The notes under the pieces: generated by a model | Database searches by the model: none | The model's input: only the letters and a program-made list of their open reading frames with translations | What the model was told of the DNA's origin: nothing | Made by a program: the position numbers and the translations under genes | Source of the DNA: Anaerocolumna aminovalerica | GTDB lineage: Bacteria > Bacillota > Clostridia > Lachnospirales > Lachnospiraceae | Direction: 5' to 3' | NCBI RefSeq assembly: GCF_900115365.1 | Contig: NZ_FOWD01000002.1 | Span: 62,001-126,000, forward strand | DNA length: 64,000 nt | In this document: positions 36,963 through 46,667 of the stretch, in pieces | How positions within the stretch are numbered: the stretch's first letter is position 1 | How the letters are laid out: every line of letters starts with the position of its first letter

Positions 36963-37622
36963 ATGAAAGTCATAATAATAGGTGGAGGACAAGTGGGATC
37001 CTACCTTGCTTCCTTATTAATATCAAATGGTCATGAGATAAAAGTTATTGATAACCGTGAAGACATCGTTTATAAACTGGAAAACGAATTACCAAAAGAA
37101 TCAATTATATTTGGCAGTGGCTCTGATCCTGAAATCTTAAAGCAAGCTGGCATAGAAAATGCAGATGTAGTTGCAGCCGTTTCCGGTGCTGATGAAATTA
37201 ATTTAGTAGTTTCCACTCTGGCTAAAATGGAATTTGGAGTACCACGAGTAGTTGCCAGAGTAAATAATCCTAGGAATACCTGGTTATACAATGATGGAAT
37301 GGGTGTAGACGTCTATGTAAATCAAGCAGAAATAATGTCACATCTTGTTGTAGAGGAAATGGACTTAAAGAATATGTTCACATTGTTGAAGCTTAGCCGT
37401 GGAGATTATTCCATAATCCAAATTAAAGTTGGCCAGCATGCAAAAGCAGCTAATGAATTCGTAAAAGATCTATCCATTCCAAAGGAAACCGTTATTATAG
37501 CAGTAACACGTAATGAATCCGTTATTATCCCCAAAGGAGATACACAGATATTAGTGGATGATGACATATTACTACTTACTGATGAAAAAAGCCGTGATGC
37601 ATTAAAAGAAATATTCGGGTAA
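36963..37622 (+). CDS. TrkA/KtrA-type RCK protein, second copy
   Basis: 219 residues: 'VIIIGGGQVGSYLASLLISNGHEIKVIDN' Rossmann motif, 'DADVVAAVSGADEINLVVSTLAKMEFGVPRVVARVNNPRN' (first residue N), then TrkA_C. Only moderately similar to the first copy, so the pair is an old duplication and may form a hetero-oligomeric ring. Ribosome site comes from the third repeat unit. Confidence 0.92.
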   Translation: MKVIIIGGGQVGSYLASLLISNGHEIKVIDNREDIVYKLENELPKESIIFGSGSDPEILKQAGIENADVVAAVSGADEINLVVSTLAKMEFGVPRVVARVNNPRNTWLYNDGMGVDVYVNQAEIMSHLVVEEMDLKNMFTLLKLSRGDYSIIQIKVGQHAKAANEFVKDLSIPKETVIIAVTRNESVIIPKGDTQILVDDDILLLTDEKSRDALKEIFG

Positions 37623-37684
37623 TGAATAATACCTGACCGAAGTATTTCAGAGGTTGTAATATAATTTCGAATGCATAATTTTAA

Positions 37685-37765
37685 AAGGTTGCCGTAAACT
37701 ATCATTAAGAATGCAAATACAGTTATACTGAATTTACCCTCAAAATGATAGTTTGGGGCAGCCTT
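37685..37765 (+). terminator. Long-stem terminator or inverted repeat
   Basis: Arms about 22 nt (37685-37706 and 37744-37765) match with a few mismatches (aaggttgcc.../...ggcagcctt) around a 37-nt loop. Probably ends the ATPase-TrkA transcript. Confidence 0.55.
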
Positions 37766-37793
37766 TCCTATTAATTGTGAACTTTTTGTGAAA

Positions 37794-37820
37794 TTAGCAC
37801 TCAACTCTTGACAGTGCTAA
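37794..37820 (+). promoter_or_regulatory. CIRCE operator (HrcA)
   Basis: TTAGCACTC - 9 nt - CAGTGCTAA, one mismatch from the CIRCE consensus. It overlaps the -35 (TTGACA, 37808-37813) of a promoter with 17-nt spacer and TATATT (37831-37836), upstream of hsp20. HrcA repression under non-stress conditions is expected. Confidence 0.92.
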
Positions 37821-37909
37821 TTAGAGGTGTTATATTACATATAGAACAAATATAATAAAGCTTATAATTACATAAGCTTCATAAATAAATTTTTCAAGGA
37901 GGAATGTAT

Positions 37910-38341
37910 ATGTTATTACCAAGACTTTTTAATGACAAATTTGTAGACAATATTTTCGATGATATGTTTTCTTTCCCATCAGCTTTCAACGTATCTTCTT
38001 CCAGATGGATGAGTACTAATGTAAAAGACCTGGGAAACGATTATCAACTTGAAATTGAACTGCCGGGTTATAAGAAAGAAGACATACAGGCACAATTAAA
38101 CAGCGGTTATTTAACAATATCTGCGGATAGACAGTCTGCTACCGAAGTAAAAGATGAAAATGGTAAATACATCCGCAAAGAAAGCTATAGCGGTAAATGC
38201 CAAAGAAGTTTTTATGTAGGTGAAAGCTTAAAAGAAGAAGATTTTAAAGCTTCCTTTAAAGACGGTATTTTATCCGTTGTATTTCCAAAAGAAAAAGGCC
38301 AGAATAATATAGAAGAGCAAAAATATATCCCTATTGAATAA
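37910..38341 (+). CDS. Small heat shock protein, Hsp20/alpha-crystallin family
   Basis: 143 residues. N-terminal 'LLPRLFNDKFVDNIFDDMFSFP', alpha-crystallin domain 'VKDLGNDYQLEIELPGYKKEDIQAQLNSGYLTISADR', 'ASFKDGILSVVFPKE' (the A-x-x-x-n-G-v-L motif). ATP-independent holdase. The second of two ATGs (37910) is chosen because AAGGAGG lies 7 nt upstream; the ATG at 37904 is only 1 nt from it. Own CIRCE-controlled promoter and terminator. Confidence 0.95.
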   Translation: MLLPRLFNDKFVDNIFDDMFSFPSAFNVSSSRWMSTNVKDLGNDYQLEIELPGYKKEDIQAQLNSGYLTISADRQSATEVKDENGKYIRKESYSGKCQRSFYVGESLKEEDFKASFKDGILSVVFPKEKGQNNIEEQKYIPIE

Positions 38342-38366
38342 TGAAAACCTTTAAAAACCACTTAAA

Positions 38367-38405
38367 GAAGGGGCTGTTGCAAACTTGCAGCAGCCTCTTC
38401 TTTTT
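38367..38405 (+). terminator. Intrinsic terminator of hsp20
   Basis: gaaggggctg (38367-38376) / cagcctcttc (38391-38400) followed by TTTTT. Confidence 0.8.
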
Positions 38406-38465
38406 ACACTTATATAATCCCTGAAAGGATTACTTGTTTGTCTGTAGACCTTTATAATCAACAGA

Positions 38466-40496
38466 CTATTTTGTCTTAGCGTCTTTTTTAATATCAGCAG
38501 CTTTATTTGTGTTAACAGCCAGGATAGATTGTTTTGCTTTCTTCGGCATTAGCACATAACTACCGCCCTTTGAAATATTAATTTCAATAAATCCGCCTTT
38601 ACCAATTACTACAGATGAAGTAGTTGTTTCCTCCAATCGGAAGTCATAACTATTCTTACCAACTGGAGACTTTTCATTAAACAGGTATATATACTCTTTA
38701 TCTCCAGCTTCAAATCCTTTTTGGTTTCCAACATATACTCTAACTTTTGCTGTAACAGGCAGAACACCTTTTTCTTTCAATTCCAGAACCAGACCTCTGT
38801 GTTTTGCATTATCAGGAATTGTGGAGTTAATTAAGTTAAATATCTTATTTCGTTTATTAGGTTGCAGAATTTGTAGTAATACATTTACATCCTTTAATAC
38901 TTCTTTTGATTTACCTAATGCTTTACCATCAAAAGTTATGGAATAGATTTCTTGTTTCTTATCATCCGTTATTACAACACGGATTGTTTTATTTTGCTTT
39001 CTGGCTTCATTGATTACATCTTTTCCTAAGATAATTTCATTAAATATAATCTTTTCCTGGGAAGTGATTTCTTCTGGAATTGGAATTGTTATGATTACTT
39101 CATTCACGTTCTTTTCTTTTAATAATGCAGTTAATTTGGAAGTATTCATTCCAACAGATACGTTAACTTTTACTTTTCCGCCTAATGCCTTAAACTGTTC
39201 TATTATATATTCAGGAAGAATGTTTAATGTAACCATGGCTTTATTGTCTTTTATGGAAGATGCAGAGATACCTGCTTCAATAAATATATCTCTCTTAATA
39301 TCATCTTTCTTTTCACCTTTTGTAACAACCATTCTTAATACAGAACTGGTTTTACTGTCTGTTATTCTAGTCTCTTTAACGGTCTCTAATATTTTGTTGG
39401 TCTTTCGATCCATAATTACTTTCGTAATGTCTTGTATTTGATTGCCTTTACTGTCTATGGATGTTTTTGTGGTTATAATTTCAAGTTTGGTTCCATCTTC
39501 ACTAATGTTTTGCTTTACAGAAACATTACTTTCAGATCCTGTTCCACTTGATGGATTAACAGGCGGAACTCCCGGATCCGTTGGGTCCGTTGGTTTGGTT
39601 ATAGTAATTTCAGCACGGTCACGTACACGGATTCTAGCACCTTCCCTATCCATAGAAGCTAAACCAACTACTTTAACCATATCACCTACTTTAAGGTTTG
39701 TTGTTTGATCCTTACCGGTGGAACTTAAAATATATCCATCAATAAATACTCTGACAGAAACACCGCTGTCATCCTTTACTATAAAGTACGATACAACATC
39801 TTTTACTTTTTCTACTTTGGTAACTTTACCTTGAACTTTGATTAATTTGCCGCCTGTCTTTACATAATTGGCAGCATCTGCTGTAGTTACCAATTCCGCT
39901 TCTTTCAGGTTAATACCGGAATCGATTATTTCTTTTTTAGAAGCGGTTAATACCAGGTCATTCTCATATATATTTAATTTGCCTGTAATTCTTACCTTTT
40001 GACCAAGTTTGATTTCCAGCTTATCAAGAAGAAGGATATTTACACTAATACCACCAGTTGCATCCTGAACATAAATGATATCAGCAAAAGCATTACCAGC
40101 TTTTGTTCCTGCTGTTATATAACCTTCAACGGTATATAATTCATCAACTTTACCTTTACGTACTTCCGCTATATGGGTGATAACAACAGGTGGAATATCC
40201 TCTAATACAATTTCAGCACGGTCACGTACACGAATTCTAACACCTTCCGTATCCATGGAAGATAAACCGATTGCTGTAACGGTATCACCTTCATTAAGTT
40301 TGGTTGTAGGGTCCGCTCCAGTTGAGCTTAAGATATATCCATTAATGAATACTCGGATCGGAACTCCGCTTTCATCTTCTACCATAAAGTGAGATACTGT
40401 ACCCTCTACCCTTTCTACTTTGGTTACTTTGCCATGAACTTTGATTAATTTGCCGCCTGTCTTTTCATAATTGGCAGCATCTGCTGTAGTTACCAA
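38466..40496 (-). CDS. 3' part of the frameshifted giant PHP/OB-fold surface protein
   Basis: 676 residues from an arbitrary TTG; the open frame actually continues upstream to about 40797 without a stop ('PPVIITHIAEVRKGKVDEVYTIEGYITAG...'). It holds further YhcR-type OB-fold repeats ('GKLIKVHGKVTKVERV', 'GQKVRITGKLNIYENDLVL'), a Pro/Thr/Ser linker (PTDPTDPGVPPVNPSSG) and a 330-residue C-terminal domain of unknown type ending DIKKDAKTK. No signal peptide or ribosome site of its own, so it is best read as the downstream half of the 40772-46654 gene, cut off by a frameshift near 40797-40812 unless the shift is a sequencing or assembly error. Confidence 0.7.
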   Translation of the reverse strand: MVTTADAANYEKTGGKLIKVHGKVTKVERVEGTVSHFMVEDESGVPIRVFINGYILSSTGADPTTKLNEGDTVTAIGLSSMDTEGVRIRVRDRAEIVLEDIPPVVITHIAEVRKGKVDELYTVEGYITAGTKAGNAFADIIYVQDATGGISVNILLLDKLEIKLGQKVRITGKLNIYENDLVLTASKKEIIDSGINLKEAELVTTADAANYVKTGGKLIKVQGKVTKVEKVKDVVSYFIVKDDSGVSVRVFIDGYILSSTGKDQTTNLKVGDMVKVVGLASMDREGARIRVRDRAEITITKPTDPTDPGVPPVNPSSGTGSESNVSVKQNISEDGTKLEIITTKTSIDSKGNQIQDITKVIMDRKTNKILETVKETRITDSKTSSVLRMVVTKGEKKDDIKRDIFIEAGISASSIKDNKAMVTLNILPEYIIEQFKALGGKVKVNVSVGMNTSKLTALLKEKNVNEVIITIPIPEEITSQEKIIFNEIILGKDVINEARKQNKTIRVVITDDKKQEIYSITFDGKALGKSKEVLKDVNVLLQILQPNKRNKIFNLINSTIPDNAKHRGLVLELKEKGVLPVTAKVRVYVGNQKGFEAGDKEYIYLFNEKSPVGKNSYDFRLEETTTSSVVIGKGGFIEINISKGGSYVLMPKKAKQSILAVNTNKAADIKKDAKTK

Positions 40497-41345
40497 TTCC
40501 GCTTCTTTCAGGTTAATACCGGAATCGATTATTTCTTCTTTAGAAGCGGTTAATACCAGGTCATTCTCATGTATATTTAATTTGCCTGTAATTCTTACCT
40601 TTTGACCAAGCTTGATTTCCAGCTTATCAAGAAGAAGGATATTTACACTAATACCGCCAGTTGCATCCTGAACATAAATGGTATCAGCAAAAGCATTACC
40701 AGCTTTTGTTCCTGCTGTTATATAACCTTCTATTGTATATACTTCATCAACTTTACCTTTACGTACTTCCGCTATATGGGTGATAATAACAGGTGGAATC
40801 TTAAGACAACAGCACCTTCCGTATCCATGGAAGATAAACCGATTGCTGTAACGGTATCACCTTCATTAAGTTTGGTTGTAGGATCCACACCAGTTGAGCT
40901 TAAGATATATCCATTAATGAATACTCGGATCGGAACTCCGCTTTCATCTTCTACTATAAAGTAAGATACTGTACCCTCTACCCTTTCTACTTTGGTTACT
41001 TTGCCATGAACTTTAATTAATTTGCCGCCTGTCTTTTCATAATTGGCAGCATCTGCTGTAGTTACCAATTCCGGTTCGATCAGATTAATATTAGTATCTA
41101 TTACAGAAGCATTTATAACCATTAATTCCAGGTCGTTTTCATATTCAGCTAAGGTACCTGTAACTCTGACTTTTTGGCCTAATTTAATACCCTGTTCATT
41201 AATAGGGAAGATATCCATACCGCCTGTTGCATCCTGAATATAAATAGTATCAAAGAATGCATTGCCGGTTTCTGTACCTGCTGTTACATAGCCTTCTATA
41301 GTAAATACTTCACCTAATTTTCCTTTGCGGGCTTCTGCTATTGGT
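39600..41345 (-). repeat. Tandem OB-fold repeats of about 585 bp, nearly identical
   Basis: The pair of modules A ('TTADAANYEKTGGKLIKV' to 'SSMDTEG') and B ('ITHIAEVRKGKVDE' to 'INLKEAE') is present at about 39600-40190 and 40210-40800, with a third, more diverged B at 41070-41340 and A at 40800-41070. Long stretches are identical at base level between copies, so recombination or assembly collapse is likely here. Confidence 0.85.
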
Positions 41346-44300
41346 GTAATGGTGATTTCTTTTTTAGATTTCTGTAATGCATTTAGCATAATATTATAGT
41401 TTGAATTTTGTAAATCACCAAAGTTATCTAATTCAGCCTGCACCTCAAAATTAGACATGAATACGGAACCGCCAACAAGCAGGAAGCCTCCGCCATTTAA
41501 TTGCTCACTGGCTAATACTACCACATTACCTTTGGTTTGGGGAACATAATTTCCGTCATAATTTGTAATATTCTTGGTTTCCGTTGTTGAGTGGCCTTTT
41601 ACTAACCATTGCACTTTTCCTGATGCTACTGCTGCAGGATCAAGGATTACGGAGCAGCCTTTATACATACTGTATTTTTGACCTTCTACCACTCCATTTA
41701 AGAATTCAGATTTCATATTAAAGTTTGTAAAGTGTAATCTGTATTCCTGACCGCTATTGGTTGTAAAGTCTGTTCCTTCATCACTGTTAATTCTGGTGGT
41801 AGATCCGATACCAGCTAATAATTTGTTTATCTGGGTAGAAGCTTGTGTTCCTACTTCGCTGGATCTGTCTTCTCTGTCAGATATACCGCAGATTACTACA
41901 TTTCCGCCCTTATCTGCATAATCTTTAACCATGGCAATAAATTCATCGCTAAATGGTGAAACTACTACAGGTTTATTTTCATAGTTATAATGCCCTGACC
42001 ATCTTGCCGGCACTGATATAATCAACATACCTGCATCCGTAAGCATTTCAGGTGTTATCTTATCTGTAACCACTTGTACCTGAATCATTTCTTCCGCTGC
42101 AATTTTTACTAAATTACCCATGTTATTTGAATAATATCCATATACATAATCATTGAAATGGGTACCATCTACAATAACCTTTGTTACGATACTAGGATCT
42201 TGGAAGTCTATTTTCACAACATCTGTAAATACTTTTTCTACTCCGTCCAAAATTGCATATAACTTCACATCAATATTTACACTGCCTGCAACAGGACTGG
42301 TATATTTAATGGTAGCTTTTCCCTGACCTAAGGATGGAACAGCTTCTAAACCAGTTACTGTTTGAATCACTTTTCCATCAATAGAATACTCTAATTTATT
42401 AATTATTAAAGGCAGGGACTCATTGTTATAATAGGATGTGGTTATTTCAATTTCTTCACCTTTCATACATAGTTCTTTATTAACTTCAGATTTGGAAATA
42501 CCGCATTTTTCTACATTGCCAACCCATACAGGAGCAGTTACTGCTATATCCTTATCCGGTTGGATAATTCTAATAAAATAATAAGAATAGTTGGAAGGTA
42601 TGGTGAATTCTACAGTTTCATCATATGTTGTTACATTTTTGCTATCTACAACCATTCCACCGTTTACAACTACCTCTACCTTACCGATGGCTTCTTTATC
42701 CGGATCGCTAATATCCACAGATATGTTAACCGGTCCCTCCGTGTCACTAACGATACTTCCCATAATACTATTATTTAAGGTATAGACAATATTTAAGTTG
42801 TTATCTTCTGATGAATATACTCTTTTGTTCCGTACGGCATCATAAATTGCTTCTTCTGTTAATTCTGAAGCTAATACAACGGTTCTTGCCGTATTGGCAT
42901 CTCCCCATTTGCCTTTATGGTTATCCTGGTTGTTAGCAGGAGCTATATGCCATCCCTTATCCAAAGCACGTACATAGTACTCATAGGATGGGAAATATCC
43001 GCTTCCGCGAACAGGGCCTTCTCCATTACCAACTTCAATTAAATTAACCAGATTATCAACGCCGGGATCCCAATAGGAGAAATCACCAAAGTCACCAAAA
43101 GTTTTTCCCGGATGATTAAACATGGACATTGACTGAGGTTGGGTCTTTAATGCTTCAAAATATGTCTTTAAAGCCGTTGTGGTCTTAAATGGAGCATTAT
43201 TACGGTTTTCAAAGCCAGGTGTATTAAAAGTATTCATATGTCCAATACTTCCACCCGACCAAGTCATTTCGTATCCATAAATACCTACGAAATCATCTAC
43301 TTCTTTAGTAATGTCTGCCGCTGCTTTCTTTCCTCTATTCCATTTAGTACTCTTTCTGGCATCAGAAATATTATTGGTACCTGCAACATCCTCAAGCCAG
43401 TTAGAGTGGTCTGTAATTGCTAAAAAGTCTATGTTTTTAGCTTTCTTTGCTGCATATTCAAAGGCCTCTTCCACTTCACCGGCACCGTCGGATAAATTCG
43501 TATGGGCATGAAGCTGTCCGAAGTAAATGTTATATTCCTGTTTACCTATATAGAAACTCCAAGTATAAGTAAGTGATTTTGTATCTTTACGTGTAATGTT
43601 TATTTCAACTTTGTGGGTTCCCTCTGTAAGATTTGCAGGAGGATTATAAGTTGCTGTATATACATCTTCTGATTTGGTTAGCTCAGGGCTAATAACAGTG
43701 GAATCTAATTTCATAACTACAACCGGTGCTTCCCCTGCATTATCAAAAGTAACAATGATGGAAGGTTTAAAGTCTTCACCTGTACTGGAACCATCAGCAG
43801 GTAATACACTGAGTATCCGAGGTAAATCAACAATCGGTTTTTCCACGCTTACCTTACTTACATTAGCCGGTACCACCGTATCGGTTGCTGTAAAGTTAAG
43901 AATTAGTTTCGTGCCCGTTAGTTCCGCTGCCGGAATGGTATATTCATATTGTCCGGCTGCTTTTTCTGTTAAGATTACCTCTTTTGCTGTTACTCCATCC
44001 GCTATGTAAGATAATTTAACTTCTTTTACACCGGTACTGTCAGTAACAACTACAACTACACGATAGTCTTTTCCCTTTTGAACATCTTTCAAATTATCCG
44101 TATTTATTACAGGACCAAATTTATCAGCAGCTTTCGTGACATGAGCTTTGTCAGCTACTCTTAATTGATAATTATTAAATTGTCCAATAATTCCAATAAC
44201 ATTAATAATATCCCCTGCAACAATACCCTCTACTGCCGGTATCTTATATATATTCAATGTTTTACCTTCAGTAGATGTAATTGGAGTATCACCACTTGTA

Positions 44301-46654
44301 TTAATAGTTCCAATGGTGACTCCCTCAAAACGTACTCTCTGGGATTCTAAAGCTTCAAAACCTGCCCCGTCTAACTTATTTAAATCTGCCAGTTTGGGTT
44401 CCGGAAGAGGCTTGGTTTCTCCTACTTTAGCTGCTGACATTTTCGTAACTTCCAATAAGCCGTTGTATTCTATTAATTCACCAGTAACCGTCAGCTCTTT
44501 ACCAATTGCAACACCGGATGGCTTTGATATTCCTCCACTGAAATAAGCATCTATTCCGGCAGTATTATCCTGCATAAATACATTGTTACCGTCAATAAAT
44601 GTAACAACACCGGTTACTGTTACTTTTTTATCCGGAACCTTAGGATCGGCAAAGATAGCTCTTGCTTCTGCAATACTGGTTTTGCCATCGCCTATTGTAT
44701 AGGTAAATGTATTCGTTATACCTTGTATTCCGTCTTTCTTAGCATAAGCTTCAATAGTGGTTCTTTCGGTAATTGCAAATGGCCCTTTATATTCTGTAAG
44801 GGTTCCCCCATTTAATTTATACCAAATAGTTGCCCCTTCTGTTATACATGCTAGTGTAATTTTTGTCCCACTTGTTACTTCACCGCTGCTTGGTGCTGCT
44901 GTAACTTCTGCTACCGCAGGGCTGCTAACCCATATGATGTCAGATGGGTTAACCACTCTAAGCTGATAACCACCGGTTCCAGTTGTAGTAAACTGTGACA
45001 TTATGGCAATTATATCAACTGTATCACCCTTTTTAGCAACAGTTGGTACAGGTATCAAATAAATATTCATTGTATTAATGCCATCTGAAATCTCAGTATT
45101 ACCGCCTGAATTGATTTCTCCAAGAACAACATTGTTGATTCTGATTAATTCAGTTTCATATTCTTCTGAATTAGCCACTGCTTCTGCAAGGGTTATTACT
45201 TGTGGTTCCGGTAATACAGATGCTGCCGGACTTCCATTCAATACCGCATTATTTAATTGAAGAAGACCGTTATATGTAGATAATGAACCATAAACAACGA
45301 TTTCATCACCTTGTTTGAATGTCTGATCTGCTGCAAACCTTGCAACAATACCAGCTGTAGCATCTTGAATATATACACTCTTTCTGTCTACAAAAGTAAC
45401 AACACCTTTAACCAGATAATTTGTTCCTTCACTCCCTGCTCTGGCTGTAGCTATTGTAACTATATCGTTTTCACTTTGTATCGTATAGGTAAGTGTACCA
45501 TTATAAGTGTTTTTACCATCTGCTTCTGCTTTTACATAGATAGTAATCTGTTTATCCGTGGTATTTAAGGTAATCTTATCAGAATAAGTTACCCAAGGAT
45601 CCGTTTCACTAAATCGATAGAAAATGGAAGCTCCTTCAGTTTGACAGGAAAGGGTTATTTCCTGTGTTTCTGATATCATACTTCCACTGGCTGGATGACC
45701 TATTACCGCTGCGACGTCATTGCTGCCTGTACCGCCATCCATGGTATGGGAACCTAGATAAGTAAATGTATCTATTGGATATGTATCCCATTCACTAAAG
45801 GAAAAAATAGTGCTTCCTTTTATAATGTTTGATTTACGAACCAGGGTTTTATCTGCATAATCGTTAAGGCGGACTCCAACCTCACCGATAATATCTATCA
45901 GAACATTGTTTTTACGTAATTCCAATGCATCATCACCGTTATAATTAGCAACTGCAGAAGCCAAATGTCCTACATTCTTTATTGCCTGAACTGAACTGGA
46001 ATTATATATTACATAAGTTTTACCATTTCCCAGTATACCATTTAGATTAGCTGTATTAGTTGGTGCTGTTGCGCCATTAGCATAAAGGATAACAGAATAG
46101 CCGGATAAATTTACATCCGCGCCTGTTCCATTGTATATCTCTATTGCCTTATTATTACTGCTGCCCTCGATATACTCTGAGAAGAATAAATCTTCCGCTG
46201 CTCCCACTAACTGTTTATTGGCTGATTCTTCTTTAATAGTGTATGTAAATATAGTATTGGAACTTCTAATACTTTCATCTTCTGTGGAATAAGTGTATGC
46301 CGTAACAGTTGCACTGTCATCTTCGCTGCTTACACCGTTCTCTTCTAAAGTAAATGGTTTATCATATTCTTTTTCAGGTCCATCATTTACTTTAAAACTA
46401 ATTGCAGCACCTGTAACAGTTGCCGTAGTATCTAATTCTATGGGAGTAGAAATTGTTATTTCGCTTCCATCTGATACATTAGCGGTAATCTTGCTGTCTG
46501 TTACGGCAGCAGAAGTTTCCGTCTCCAATGTTACCGGGGAACCTTCTGCTAAAACATTTTGTGGAGTTGCAGCTGTAAATAATGTAGATAATACCATTAC
46601 TACAGCAAGAATTTGCGCAATCCACTTACGTTTCACTTTGTTCATGCTTTTCAT
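40772..46654 (-). CDS. Giant secreted multi-domain protein with LTD, OB-fold and PHP phosphoesterase domains (5' part)
   Basis: 1960 residues. Signal peptide 1-37 ('WIAQILAVVMVLSTLFTAATPQNVLAE' in part). Lamin-tail domain about 150-272 ('FFSEYIEGSSNNKAIEIYNGTG'), chitobiase-like C-terminal domains about 312-385 and 580-655, OB-fold (YhcR-like) modules between them, a PHP/CehA-type metallo-phosphoesterase about 1040-1330 ('FGQLHAHTNLSDGAGEVEEAF', 'FLAITDHSNWLED', 'NNQDNHKGKWGD'), a GATase-like region near 1540, then OB repeats. Probably a cell-surface or secreted phosphodiesterase/nuclease. Start ATG has AAGGAGG 8 nt upstream. It ends in 16 out-of-frame residues after a net 31-nt loss relative to the matching repeat. 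Confidence 0.85.
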   Translation of the reverse strand: MKSMNKVKRKWIAQILAVVMVLSTLFTAATPQNVLAEGSPVTLETETSAAVTDSKITANVSDGSEITISTPIELDTTATVTGAAISFKVNDGPEKEYDKPFTLEENGVSSEDDSATVTAYTYSTEDESIRSSNTIFTYTIKEESANKQLVGAAEDLFFSEYIEGSSNNKAIEIYNGTGADVNLSGYSVILYANGATAPTNTANLNGILGNGKTYVIYNSSSVQAIKNVGHLASAVANYNGDDALELRKNNVLIDIIGEVGVRLNDYADKTLVRKSNIIKGSTIFSFSEWDTYPIDTFTYLGSHTMDGGTGSNDVAAVIGHPASGSMISETQEITLSCQTEGASIFYRFSETDPWVTYSDKITLNTTDKQITIYVKAEADGKNTYNGTLTYTIQSENDIVTIATARAGSEGTNYLVKGVVTFVDRKSVYIQDATAGIVARFAADQTFKQGDEIVVYGSLSTYNGLLQLNNAVLNGSPAASVLPEPQVITLAEAVANSEEYETELIRINNVVLGEINSGGNTEISDGINTMNIYLIPVPTVAKKGDTVDIIAIMSQFTTTGTGGYQLRVVNPSDIIWVSSPAVAEVTAAPSSGEVTSGTKITLACITEGATIWYKLNGGTLTEYKGPFAITERTTIEAYAKKDGIQGITNTFTYTIGDGKTSIAEARAIFADPKVPDKKVTVTGVVTFIDGNNVFMQDNTAGIDAYFSGGISKPSGVAIGKELTVTGELIEYNGLLEVTKMSAAKVGETKPLPEPKLADLNKLDGAGFEALESQRVRFEGVTIGTINTSGDTPITSTEGKTLNIYKIPAVEGIVAGDIINVIGIIGQFNNYQLRVADKAHVTKAADKFGPVINTDNLKDVQKGKDYRVVVVVTDSTGVKEVKLSYIADGVTAKEVILTEKAAGQYEYTIPAAELTGTKLILNFTATDTVVPANVSKVSVEKPIVDLPRILSVLPADGSSTGEDFKPSIIVTFDNAGEAPVVVMKLDSTVISPELTKSEDVYTATYNPPANLTEGTHKVEINITRKDTKSLTYTWSFYIGKQEYNIYFGQLHAHTNLSDGAGEVEEAFEYAAKKAKNIDFLAITDHSNWLEDVAGTNNISDARKSTKWNRGKKAAADITKEVDDFVGIYGYEMTWSGGSIGHMNTFNTPGFENRNNAPFKTTTALKTYFEALKTQPQSMSMFNHPGKTFGDFGDFSYWDPGVDNLVNLIEVGNGEGPVRGSGYFPSYEYYVRALDKGWHIAPANNQDNHKGKWGDANTARTVVLASELTEEAIYDAVRNKRVYSSEDNNLNIVYTLNNSIMGSIVSDTEGPVNISVDISDPDKEAIGKVEVVVNGGMVVDSKNVTTYDETVEFTIPSNYSYYFIRIIQPDKDIAVTAPVWVGNVEKCGISKSEVNKELCMKGEEIEITTSYYNNESLPLIINKLEYSIDGKVIQTVTGLEAVPSLGQGKATIKYTSPVAGSVNIDVKLYAILDGVEKVFTDVVKIDFQDPSIVTKVIVDGTHFNDYVYGYYSNNMGNLVKIAAEEMIQVQVVTDKITPEMLTDAGMLIISVPARWSGHYNYENKPVVVSPFSDEFIAMVKDYADKGGNVVICGISDREDRSSEVGTQASTQINKLLAGIGSTTRINSDEGTDFTTNSGQEYRLHFTNFNMKSEFLNGVVEGQKYSMYKGCSVILDPAAVASGKVQWLVKGHSTTETKNITNYDGNYVPQTKGNVVVLASEQLNGGGFLLVGGSVFMSNFEVQAELDNFGDLQNSNYNIMLNALQKSKKEITITPIAEARKGKLGEVFTIEGYVTAGTETGNAFFDTIYIQDATGGMDIFPINEQGIKLGQKVRVTGTLAEYENDLELMVINASVIDTNINLIEPELVTTADAANYEKTGGKLIKVHGKVTKVERVEGTVSYFIVEDESGVPIRVFINGYILSSTGVDPTTKLNEGDTVTAIGLSSMDTEGAVVLRFHLLLSPI

Positions 46655-46667
46655 TTGCTTATCCTCC

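Noticed and set aside
40602-40964. Plus-strand 120-codon frame
   Set aside because: Antisense to the OB-fold repeats; similar antisense frames recur at each repeat copy, as expected of a shadow.
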